From NCBI RefSeq assembly GCF_000813125.1, contig NZ_BASE01000131.1:1-58218 (forward strand): a stretch of 58,218 nucleotides of DNA, in the 5' to 3' direction. Both the position numbers and the translations under genes were made by a program. This document shows, piece by piece, positions 51,906-58,218 of the stretch; position 1 is the first letter of the stretch, and each line of letters starts with the position of its first letter. The notes beneath the pieces were generated by a model. It ran no database searches and was not told the origin of the DNA. It saw only the letters and a program-made list of their open reading frames with translations. The DNA is from Mesobacillus selenatarsenatis SF-1 (GTDB taxonomy: Bacteria; Bacillota; Bacilli; Bacillales; Cytobacillaceae).

Positions 51906-52655
51906 TTATTTTTTATTCAATTTTTGATTTTCCACAAACTCCTTCATGTACAACCTTGATTTGCGCCCAAGCATTTTTGCCATCTGGCCCGTCCAGGTAT
52001 CGGCTCTCTTTCCGCCCGTTCTCTCCTCGTAATATTCAGAAGTCGTTTTGTTGTAATCTTGAAGCTGCTTTTTAAACAAGCTCTGGTCTTGTTGATACTC
52101 GTTTTCCATATAGATATGCTCCAACGGCAGACGCGGCTTCAGATCCGTTTCCTGGTCAGGATATCCCACAGCCATGCCAAACAGAGGAATAACATGCTCT
52201 GGTGTCTTCAAAACTTCCTTCACGGCCTCGAGGTCGTTGCGGATCCCGCCAATATAGCAAATCCCAAGTCCCATTGATTCAGCCGCTATGGCCGAATTCT
52301 GGGCAGCTAAAGCAGCATCAATCAATGCAACCATGAATTTTTCCGTGCTTTCAATCGAATCTTCTACGTCTGCACTTTCCAAGTCACCGACTATCTTATG
52401 GCGATGGAGGTCTGCACAAAATACAAAAAAGTGGCCATTTGCGGCTACATAAGCCTGGTTACCGGCCAATTCAGCCAACTTGTCCTTTTTTTCCTGATCT
52501 GTAACACCGATTATTGAATATGCCTGGATAAAGCTAGAAGTAGAAGCCGCCTGGGCACTTTTTACGATTGTTTCAACTTGCTCCCGATCCAGCGACTGAT
52601 CCGTAAAACGCCTGATCGAACGATGTTGTAATAGAGTCTCAATTACCTGATTCAT
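51906..52655 (-). CDS. NfrA-type NADPH-dependent nitro/flavin reductase
   Basis: 249 residues, the length of B. subtilis NfrA1/NfrA2. Motifs: HRSIRRFTDQSLD near residue 10 for FMN, SSFIQAYSIIGV, MGLGICYIGGIRN and FGMAVGYPDQETDLKPRLP. It reduces flavins, nitroaromatics or quinones with NADPH. ATG 52655 follows AAGGAG by about 12 bases. In B. subtilis, as I recall, this gene is not part of the yhb block, so it may be a local insertion. Confidence 0.85.
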   Translation of the reverse strand: MNQVIETLLQHRSIRRFTDQSLDREQVETIVKSAQAASTSSFIQAYSIIGVTDQEKKDKLAELAGNQAYVAANGHFFVFCADLHRHKIVGDLESADVEDSIESTEKFMVALIDAALAAQNSAIAAESMGLGICYIGGIRNDLEAVKEVLKTPEHVIPLFGMAVGYPDQETDLKPRLPLEHIYMENEYQQDQSLFKKQLQDYNKTTSEYYEERTGGKRADTWTGQMAKMLGRKSRLYMKEFVENQKLNKK

Positions 52656-52742
52656 TTTATTAACAACTCCTTCTTGATTATGTATAGCCTGGAAATGAAA
52701 CGATTCATTAAAAATTAAAACCACCAGGCACCTGTCCATGCC

Positions 52743-52767
52743 AAAAAGGAGACCTAAAAAGGCCTCC
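52743..52767 (-). terminator. Weak terminator of trmL
   Basis: Minus strand GGAGGCC / GGTCTCC imperfect stem with T5. Confidence 0.5.
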
Positions 52768-53246
52768 TAGTATTTACGCAAATCCCTATAGTCCTGCTGT
52801 CTAAGTGCTTCATAAATTAAAATAGCAGCCGTGTTAGACAGGTTTAATGAACGGATATTCTCATTCATAGGCAGCCTCAGACATGTCTCGATATTGTTTT
52901 CGATCACTTCTTTAGGAAGTCCTGTTGTCTCTCTGCCAAAAATAAAGAAGAAATCCTTCTCGGTTGCACTATAATCAAAATCGGAATGCGCCTTTTTGCC
53001 AAATTTGGTCACGTAAAAGAATTCTCCGCCCTCGTTCTGTTGATAAAAGTCCTCGAGCGAATCATAATAATGAATTTTCACATGCTCCCAGTAATCCAAA
53101 CCCGCTCTCTTCAACATCTTGTCATCCGTTGAAAAACCCAACGGCCTGATTAAGTGAAGCTCGGTATCTGTACCGGCGCATGTGCGCGCTATATTGCCAG
53201 TATTTGCTGGAATGAGCGGCTGATATAATACAACATGCAATGCCAT
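52767..53246 (-). CDS. trmL: tRNA (cytidine/uridine-34-2'-O)-methyltransferase TrmL
   Basis: 159 residues of the SPOUT/SpoU class. Motif 1 PLIPANTGNIARTCAGT, motif 2 IFGRETTGLP and motif 3 LRLPMNENIRSLNLSNTAAI form the knotted AdoMet site. It methylates the wobble base of tRNA-Leu. ATG 53246 follows AGAGGTG; a GTG at 53255 is part of that site. Located between queG/yhbB and prkA as in B. subtilis. Confidence 0.95.
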   Translation of the reverse strand: MALHVVLYQPLIPANTGNIARTCAGTDTELHLIRPLGFSTDDKMLKRAGLDYWEHVKIHYYDSLEDFYQQNEGGEFFYVTKFGKKAHSDFDYSATEKDFFFIFGRETTGLPKEVIENNIETCLRLPMNENIRSLNLSNTAAILIYEALRQQDYRDLRKY

Positions 53247-53336
53247 GACTTTCACCTCTAATAAAAACTAAAGCCATTATACCACTACACTGCTTCTCAG
53301 CAAAAGAAATGGGGCTGTATTCGTTTTGGTATGTCG

Positions 53337-54230
53337 TTAAATATCATCATGATCATCCGTAATAGTTAAGAACTTATATTTAATATTCGGGGTATAGGCG
53401 GTTGAATCTTCATATGCCCAATATCTCATCCTGCTGTTATACGTATGGGCATTGACCAGCGGCATTCCATCCGCGTCGTGTCCTGTAACAATCGTGGTAT
53501 GGTCGAAACGTCCATCCCCCTCGAAATCATAGCAGATGACATCTCCAAGCTTAAGCTTTTCAGCACTGTTTACTTCTCTTCCCCTCAAGCCCAGCTTAGA
53601 ACCTGGGATGTGCCAGCGCATCGCATTGGCGACCGACCAGCTAAAACTCCAATTATCGTTCTGCATCCACCAGCCATTGCTTCGATTTGGATACCCACGC
53701 ATCGGCCCTCCGCCCTGATGAAGGCATTGAGAGATATAGTTGGTACAGTCGACCTCGAACTTCTTATATGCAGGATTGTAGTCATTCCACCATCTTTCCG
53801 CATACTGGACGGCCTTCAGCCTGTCATATTTGAAACCCTTCCTCTCCTGGTCTCCCTCCTCCTGTGCAATAGCAGGCATCGCTTCATGGCTGCCCTGGGA
53901 TCCTTTGATTTCATTCATCTTTTCATCCTTTACCAGGACGCCCTTGTAAAATTCAGCCTGCCTCTTCTCCACTTCCTCCTCCATGTAAAATAATCCCCGT
54001 TGCTTAATCAAATACTGAAAATGAACCTCATATAAAACCTTGGCATTTTCCTTTTCTTCAAACTTCTCTATTACTCTGCCATTTGCCTTTGCTTTTACAA
54101 TTTCAGCGGACCGATTGGCAAAACTCTGCTTTTTCATCTCTATACTGGGACACTCGTGCAGTTGATTTCGCGGCATTGATACACATTGAAGGACACGCTG
54201 TTCCAGCAGTTCCTGCAGTTGTTCACGCAT
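53337..54230 (-). CDS. yhbB: Amidase-domain protein YhbB
   Basis: 297 residues. The N-terminal half is charged and helical; the C-terminal ~165 residues form an Amidase_6 (NlpC/P60-like) domain with FEVDCTNYISQCLHQGG (catalytic Cys in DCTNY) and GRFDHTTIVTG (His). It may cleave a cell-wall peptide or amide bond, but no signal peptide is evident. ATG 54230 follows GGGAG by eight bases. Directly downstream of queG. Confidence 0.8.
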   Translation of the reverse strand: MREQLQELLEQRVLQCVSMPRNQLHECPSIEMKKQSFANRSAEIVKAKANGRVIEKFEEKENAKVLYEVHFQYLIKQRGLFYMEEEVEKRQAEFYKGVLVKDEKMNEIKGSQGSHEAMPAIAQEEGDQERKGFKYDRLKAVQYAERWWNDYNPAYKKFEVDCTNYISQCLHQGGGPMRGYPNRSNGWWMQNDNWSFSWSVANAMRWHIPGSKLGLRGREVNSAEKLKLGDVICYDFEGDGRFDHTTIVTGHDADGMPLVNAHTYNSRMRYWAYEDSTAYTPNIKYKFLTITDDHDDI

Positions 54231-54286
54231 GTTCATCTCTCCCTTCACCTTTCATATTTATGAAGCGTTCCAGGATTTCACGCATA

Positions 54287-54316
54287 AAAAAAGAATGGAT
54301 TTGACTAAATCCATTC
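54287..54316 (-). terminator. Terminator of queG
   Basis: AAGAATGGATTT / AAATCCATTCTT with a 4-nt loop and a T run on the minus strand. Confidence 0.9.
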
Positions 54317-54319
54317 TTC

Positions 54320-55477
54320 TTACACTGTTATATTCGACTCTGAGTTGTCCTTGAAAAACTCCAGTCCCTTACTGATTTCCTTTAGTACTTCCTCATCCTT
54401 CTCAACAGCAGAGGCATGTTTCAGTGCGTCCAGCGCTTCACTACTGCCAATTTTACCAAGCGCCCATGCTGCCGTTCCCCTGAGTACAGGTCTTGGGTCA
54501 TCCTGCATTACCTTGATCAACTCAGGTATTGCTGTATCATCCTTATAATGCGCAAGGGCAATGATCGCATTGCGCTGAATAGGCTTCTTCCCTCTCCACG
54601 AACCGGAGACATGTCCGAACGTTTCTTTGAAATCACGATTGCTTATGGTTAGTAAAGGTTTTAGGAGCGGCTTCGCAATTTCAGGGTCTGGCTCCATTTC
54701 TTCATGGAAATGAAAATCCTTCCCTTTGTTCTCGGGACAAACTGTCTGGCAAGTATCACAGCCATATAAGCGATTACCCAGTTTTTCGCGGAATTCATCA
54801 GCCAAAAAACCCTTCGTCTGTGTCACGAAGGCAATGCACTTTTGTGCGTCAAGCTGCCCGCCCTGCACAAGTGCACCAGTCGGACAAACTTCCACACACT
54901 TATTGCAGCTGCCGCAACGATCCTCCATGGGTGTATCAGGTTCAAATGGAATACTCGTAATCATTTCACCCAAATAAACATAGGATCCAAACTCTGGTGT
55001 AATGATGGAACAGTTTTTTCCACTCCAGCCTATCCCTGCCCGTTCGGCAACAGCCCTGTCAACAAGTTCGCCCGTATCGACCATCGATTTGAACCTGGCT
55101 TCAGGTACCTTCGAAGCAATATATTCCTCCAGTTTTTTCAGCCTGTCCCTGAGCACCTTGTGGTAATCAGTCCCCCATGATGCACGGCAGAAGATTCCCC
55201 GACGTTCTCCCTTCTTGCTGACAACTTTCGTCTTCATCTTTGAAGGATAAGCAAGTGCAATTGAAATGATCGATTTAGGACGGTCAAAAATAAGGCTAGG
55301 CTCCGTTCTCTTCTCAATATCCTTTTCCTCGAACCCGGATTGATATTGGAGTTCCTGCTGCCTGTATAACCTGACCTTCATTTCTTCAAAAGTTGAAGGA
55401 GCTGCAAAACCAATTTTATCAATCCCGATTGTTTTGCTGTATTCAATGATATCTTGCTTCAAACTTGCTGTATCCAT
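54320..55477 (-). CDS. queG: Epoxyqueuosine reductase QueG
   Basis: 385 residues. The cobalamin-binding N-terminal domain is followed by a bacterial ferredoxin-like module with CGSCNKCVEVCP and CDTCQTVCPENK for two 4Fe-4S clusters, then HEAT repeats near the C-terminus (AIIALAHYKDDTAIPELIKV and following). It performs the last step of queuosine synthesis in tRNA. ATG 55477 follows GAGGAGGAA. Divergent from the B3/4 gene. Confidence 0.95.
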   Translation of the reverse strand: MDTASLKQDIIEYSKTIGIDKIGFAAPSTFEEMKVRLYRQQELQYQSGFEEKDIEKRTEPSLIFDRPKSIISIALAYPSKMKTKVVSKKGERRGIFCRASWGTDYHKVLRDRLKKLEEYIASKVPEARFKSMVDTGELVDRAVAERAGIGWSGKNCSIITPEFGSYVYLGEMITSIPFEPDTPMEDRCGSCNKCVEVCPTGALVQGGQLDAQKCIAFVTQTKGFLADEFREKLGNRLYGCDTCQTVCPENKGKDFHFHEEMEPDPEIAKPLLKPLLTISNRDFKETFGHVSGSWRGKKPIQRNAIIALAHYKDDTAIPELIKVMQDDPRPVLRGTAAWALGKIGSSEALDALKHASAVEKDEEVLKEISKGLEFFKDNSESNITV

Positions 55478-55585
55478 TTGCGGATTCCTCCTCTCCATTT
55501 TAATATTTATATTGAAATCCCATAAATTTAAAAGCAAATTACTTTTATGATAAACTATTTTAAAGCAGATTTGGAGGTGCAATCA

Positions 55586-56254
55586 ATGGAAATTCAAGTT
55601 TCAAGGTCGATATGTGATCTCATTCCCGAATTCACAGTCGGGATTATCGAATATAAAGACATTCAGGTAGGCGAGTCTCCGCAAATGTTAAAAGGCAGAT
55701 TGCAGCTTTTCCAGGAATCAATTTACTTCGATCTTCTGGAAAAAAACGTAACCGAGCTTGAAGGCATCAAAGAGTGGCGAGGAATATTCAAAACAACAGG
55801 GAAGGATCCAAACCGATATAGACACTCGGCCGAAGCCCTCTACCGCAGGATCGCAAAGCAGAATTATCTTCAATCCATACATAGTGCGATCGATTTAAAT
55901 AACTTCTTCTCCCTTGAATATCAAATCCCAATAGGAGTTTATGACAGTGACAAGCTGGTAGGGAATATATCGATTAAAATCGGAGAAGAAAGCGAAGAAT
56001 ACACAGGTCTAAACGGAAGATCCAATAACCTTGCCAACCTGATTACCTCTGCAGATGAACAAGGACCTTTCGGCAGCCCATTTGTCGATTCCGAAAGATC
56101 TGCCGTAACAGCATCAACGACAAATGCCCTGCAGATTGTATATTTAAGACCCTCAACTCCACCAGAGAGCAAGCAAAAAATGACACAATCACTAATGAAT
56201 ATGTTTATCCAAATCCATGGAGGATCTGGCACATATAGAATGATAGGATGCTGA
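55586..56254 (+). CDS. B3/B4 domain protein
   Basis: 222 residues with the fold of the B3/4 domain of the phenylalanyl-tRNA synthetase beta chain: GIFKTTGKDPNRYRHSAEALYRRI and LNNFFSLEYQIPIGVYD, ending TNALQIVYLRP. Free-standing B3/4 proteins may edit or bind tRNA or amino acids; the function is not settled. ATG 55586 follows TTGGAGGTG. Confidence 0.85.
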   Translation: MEIQVSRSICDLIPEFTVGIIEYKDIQVGESPQMLKGRLQLFQESIYFDLLEKNVTELEGIKEWRGIFKTTGKDPNRYRHSAEALYRRIAKQNYLQSIHSAIDLNNFFSLEYQIPIGVYDSDKLVGNISIKIGEESEEYTGLNGRSNNLANLITSADEQGPFGSPFVDSERSAVTASTTNALQIVYLRPSTPPESKQKMTQSLMNMFIQIHGGSGTYRMIGC

Positions 56255-56321
56255 TGCATCCTTTTTCTTTTGGCTTAACGAAAACACTGGCTTCATATCG
56301 TCTAGAATTAAAATAAATTAA

Positions 56322-56361
56322 AAAACGCAGAATATCGTTTTTTCGAAACGACATTCTGCGT
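56322..56361 (-). terminator. Terminator of the 5S-tRNA operon
   Basis: Minus strand AACGCAGAAT pairs with ATTCTGCGTT, with a second inner CGTTT / AAACG pairing and T6. It lies just after the last tRNA gene. Confidence 0.92.
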
Positions 56362-56375
56362 TAGTCACGTATGTA

Positions 56376-56449
56376 TGGAGCGGGTGAAGGGAATCGAACC
56401 CTCATCATCAGCTTGGAAGGCTGAGGTTTTACCACTAAACTACACCCGC
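56376..56449 (-). tRNA. tRNA-Gly (TCC)
   Basis: Full cloverleaf with encoded CCA; anticodon TCC in loop CTTCCAA. Last gene of the cluster. Confidence 0.95.
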
Positions 56450-56501
56450 AAACATATCTCTATGAAATAAAGAAAACAGGAAATCCTGTTTATAATAAAA
56501 G

Positions 56502-56586
56502 TGGTACCGGTGGTCGGGGTCGAACCGACACTCCAGAAGGAACACGATTTTGAGTCGTGCGCGTCTGCCAATTCCGCCACACCGGC
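56502..56586 (-). tRNA. tRNA-Leu (CAA)
   Basis: Class II tRNA with a long variable arm and encoded CCA; anticodon loop CTCAAAA gives CAA. Confidence 0.95.
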
Positions 56587-56628
56587 ATATTAAAATGTCT
56601 TGCTTTCTTGCTGCCACTAATGAGTTAG

Positions 56629-56703
56629 TGGAGGCGGCAACCGGATTTGAACCGGTGAATAAAGGTTTTGCAGACCTTTGCCTTACCACTTGGCTATGCC
56701 GCC
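56629..56703 (-). tRNA. tRNA-Cys (GCA)
   Basis: Cloverleaf with encoded CCA; anticodon loop CTGCAAA. Confidence 0.95.
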
Positions 56704-56712
56704 ATATATTTT

Positions 56713-56787
56713 TGGAGCGGAAGACGGGATTCGAACCCGCGACCCCAACCTTGGCAAGGTTGTATTCTACCACTGAACTACTTCCGC
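56713..56787 (-). tRNA. tRNA-Gly (GCC)
   Basis: Cloverleaf with encoded CCA; anticodon loop TTGCCAA. Confidence 0.95.
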
Positions 56788-56793
56788 AAAAAA

Positions 56794-56868
56794 TGGCTGG
56801 GCTAGCTGGATTCGAACCAACGCATGTCGCAGTCAAAGTGCGATGCCTTACCGCTTGGCTATAGCCCA
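56794..56868 (-). tRNA. tRNA-Gln (TTG)
   Basis: Cloverleaf with encoded CCA; anticodon loop CTTTGAC. Confidence 0.95.
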
Positions 56869-56907
56869 ATATATAGTATTCAATTATTACTGAAAATGTG
56901 ATTATAA

Positions 56908-56984
56908 TGGGGCGACTGATGGGAATCGAACCCACGAATGCCTGAACCACAATCAGGTGCGTTAACCACTTCGCCACAATCGCC
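56908..56984 (-). tRNA. tRNA-His (GTG)
   Basis: Cloverleaf with encoded CCA and the extra 5' G opposite C73; anticodon loop TTGTGGT. Confidence 0.95.
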
Positions 56985-56994
56985 ATTATAAAAT

Positions 56995-57068
56995 TGGCAG
57001 GGGTAGTAGGAATCGAACCCACACCAAAGGTTTTGGAGACCTTCGTTCTACCTTTAAACTATACCCCT
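56995..57068 (-). tRNA. tRNA-Trp (CCA)
   Basis: Cloverleaf with encoded CCA tail; anticodon loop CTCCAAA. Confidence 0.95.
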
Positions 57069-57076
57069 ATATCAAG

Positions 57077-57161
57077 TGGTGGAGGGGGACGGATTCGAAC
57101 CGCCGAACCCTGAGGGAGCGGATTTACAGTCCGCCGCGTTTAGCCACTTCGCTACCCCTCC
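57077..57161 (-). tRNA. tRNA-Tyr (GTA)
   Basis: Class II tRNA with a long variable arm and encoded CCA; anticodon loop CTGTAAA. Confidence 0.95.
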
Positions 57162-57232
57162 ACTATAACATTTTTTCTGGTGTTAAAAAACCCATTTCAT
57201 CAAATTACCTGCATAACCAGGTATTGCATAAA

Positions 57233-57308
57233 TGGTGGCTCAGGACGGAATCGAACCGCCGACACAAGGATTTTCAGTCCTTTGCTCTACCGACTGAGCT
57301 ACTGAGCC
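57233..57308 (-). tRNA. tRNA-Phe (GAA)
   Basis: Cloverleaf with encoded CCA; anticodon loop CTGAAAA. The 71-bp spacer to tRNA-Tyr holds no tRNA, although I recall tRNA-Thr at this place in the comparable B. subtilis cluster. Confidence 0.95.
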
Positions 57309-57335
57309 ATAATAAAGTTTTAATTTGTAAATTGT

Positions 57336-57363
57336 GCTCAAAAAACCTTTTGGTTTTTTGAGC
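57336..57363. repeat. Perfect hairpin in the tRNA spacer
   Basis: GCTCAAAAAACC and GGTTTTTTGAGC form a perfect 12-bp stem with loop TTTT, between tRNA-Asp and tRNA-Phe. No T run follows it, so it is not a typical terminator; an RNA-processing signal or insertion remnant is possible. Confidence 0.7.
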
Positions 57364-57401
57364 AAGTTGCCGCAGATGCTTATTCAGTGAAGTAAGCAAC
57401 T

Positions 57402-57419
57402 GACTGAGCTACTGAGCCA
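57402..57419 (-). pseudogene. Truncated copy of the tRNA-Phe 5' end
   Basis: The 18 bases are identical to the first bases of tRNA-Phe (57292-57309, minus strand): acceptor 5' strand and most of the D arm. The copy lies 110 bp upstream in transcription order, then diverges. It cannot fold as a tRNA. Confidence 0.75.
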
Positions 57420-57430
57420 CTTAATAAAAA

Positions 57431-57506
57431 TGGCGGTCCCGACCGGGATCGAACCGGCGATCTCCTGCGTGACAGGCAGGCATGTTAACCGCTACACCAC
57501 GGGACC
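57431..57506 (-). tRNA. tRNA-Asp (GTC)
   Basis: Cloverleaf with encoded CCA; anticodon loop CTGTCAC. Confidence 0.95.
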
Positions 57507-57509
57507 AGA

Positions 57510-57583
<74 letters not shown>

Positions 57584-57609
57584 ACGGTAATAATCTTTTA
57601 AAATATATA

Positions 57610-57685
57610 TGGTGGAGGATGACGGGATCGAACCGCCGACCCTCTGCTTGTAAGGCAGATGCTCTCCCAGCTGAGCTAATCCTCC
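57610..57685 (-). tRNA. tRNA-Val (TAC)
   Basis: Cloverleaf with encoded CCA; anticodon loop CTTACAA. Confidence 0.95.
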
Positions 57686-57688
57686 GTT

Positions 57689-57763
57689 TGGTGACCCCTA
57701 CGGGATTCGAACCCGTGTTACCGCCGTGAAAGGGCGGTGTCTTAACCGCTTGACCAAGGGGCC
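57689..57763 (-). tRNA. tRNA-Glu (TTC)
   Basis: Cloverleaf with encoded CCA; anticodon loop CTTTCAC. Confidence 0.95.
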
Positions 57764-57779
57764 AGATATAAAGTTTCTA

Positions 57780-57871
57780 TGGCGGAGAGCAAGGGATTCG
57801 AACCCTTGAGACAGCGTTGACCGTCTACACGATTTCCAATCGTGCTCCTTCGACCTCTCGGACAGCTCTCC
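57780..57871 (-). tRNA. tRNA-Ser (GGA)
   Basis: Class II tRNA with a long variable arm and encoded CCA; anticodon loop TTGGAAA. Confidence 0.95.
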
Positions 57872-57875
57872 AAAT

Positions 57876-57950
57876 TGGCTCCGCAGGTAGGATTCGAACC
57901 TACGACCGCTCGGTTAACAGCCGAGTGCTCTACCACTGAGCTACTGCGGA
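57876..57950 (-). tRNA. tRNA-Asn (GTT)
   Basis: Cloverleaf with encoded CCA; anticodon loop CTGTTAA. First tRNA after 5S rRNA. Confidence 0.95.
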
Positions 57951-58016
57951 ATAATAATGATTTCTCCGACTTGGATACACGATCCGTATCTTTGAAGAGG
58001 ATGAAAATGCATCCTG

Positions 58017-58131
<115 letters not shown>

Positions 58132-58153
58132 CAATTTTTCAAAGACAATATCT

Positions 58154-58181
58154 ATTATACTGTCTTTTATGCATTTTGCAA
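58154..58181 (-). promoter_or_regulatory. Strong promoter just upstream of 5S rRNA
   Basis: Minus strand TTGCAA (58181-58176), 16-nt spacer, perfect TATAAT (58159-58154). Initiation would fall about 16 bases before the 5S gene, so the 5S-tRNA unit may be transcribed on its own. Confidence 0.65.
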
Positions 58182-58218
58182 GAGAAATTTTAAAAAGTTT
58201 TTTTACGATAGTAAAAAC

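Overview
The window comes from a low-GC, endospore-forming Bacillaceae, most like a Bacillus/Mesobacillus-type genome. The support is two H-type small acid-soluble spore proteins, PrkA and YhbH, a KinB-like kinase, strong AGGAGG ribosome sites with many TTG/GTG starts, and two blocks ordered as I remember them in B. subtilis: yhcX, yhcU, yhcT at the left end, and yhbH, prkA, trmL, yhbB, queG near the right end. No transposase, integrase, phage gene or CRISPR array was seen.

Layout. 1-7.2 kb: a 52-bp tandem repeat, yhcX, a DsbB/thioredoxin pair, yhcU, yhcT, a GlsB-type membrane protein, an aldo/keto reductase, a DUF302 protein and sspH. 7.3-17.6 kb: a PyrD-like domain fused to a membrane domain, a purine permease behind a PurBox pair, a YitT protein, the cystine importer TcyP, a glutaredoxin with an in-frame TGA, a KinB-like kinase, a second sspH, an AI-2E-family protein, 3-methyladenine glycosylase and a GmhB-like phosphatase. 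17.6-22.4 kb: a five-gene 2-oxoacid:ferredoxin oxidoreductase operon behind a cre site, then two minus-strand genes. 22.5-24.4 kb: a 21-bp repeat array, a guanine-type riboswitch and a second purine permease.

24.7-31.7 kb is a six-gene anaerobic respiration operon: a rhodanese lipoprotein, a Tat-exported molybdopterin reductase, a four-cluster ferredoxin, an NrfD anchor, a TorD-type chaperone and a triple-rhodanese lipoprotein. It resembles polysulfide/thiosulfate reductase with Sud-like sulfur carriers. 31.7-46 kb holds metabolic and transport genes: an eight-copy 52-bp palindrome array, YvgN, a nucleoside transporter with DeoR and CcpA-type sites, a self-regulated RND pump split into two overlapping genes, and a BCCT transporter. 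46-56 kb carries a C39-type protease-like protein, the yhbH/prkA/trmL/yhbB/queG block and a structured GC-rich repeat. 56.3-58.1 kb is a 15-gene tRNA cluster preceded by 5S rRNA, all on the minus strand.

The strongest unexpected signal is the minus-strand gene at 13028-13303. It encodes a 91-residue glutaredoxin in which TGA sits exactly at the first catalytic Cys of the CxxC motif. A SECIS-like hairpin follows at the expected distance, and the gene has a good ribosome site and its own terminator. It is a candidate selenoprotein; no sel genes and no tRNA-Sec lie in the window. Also notable are three unrelated repeat arrays whose periods (52, 52 and 21 bp) are close to whole numbers of DNA helical turns, and a dispersed repeat whose hairpin stem is kept by compensating base changes.
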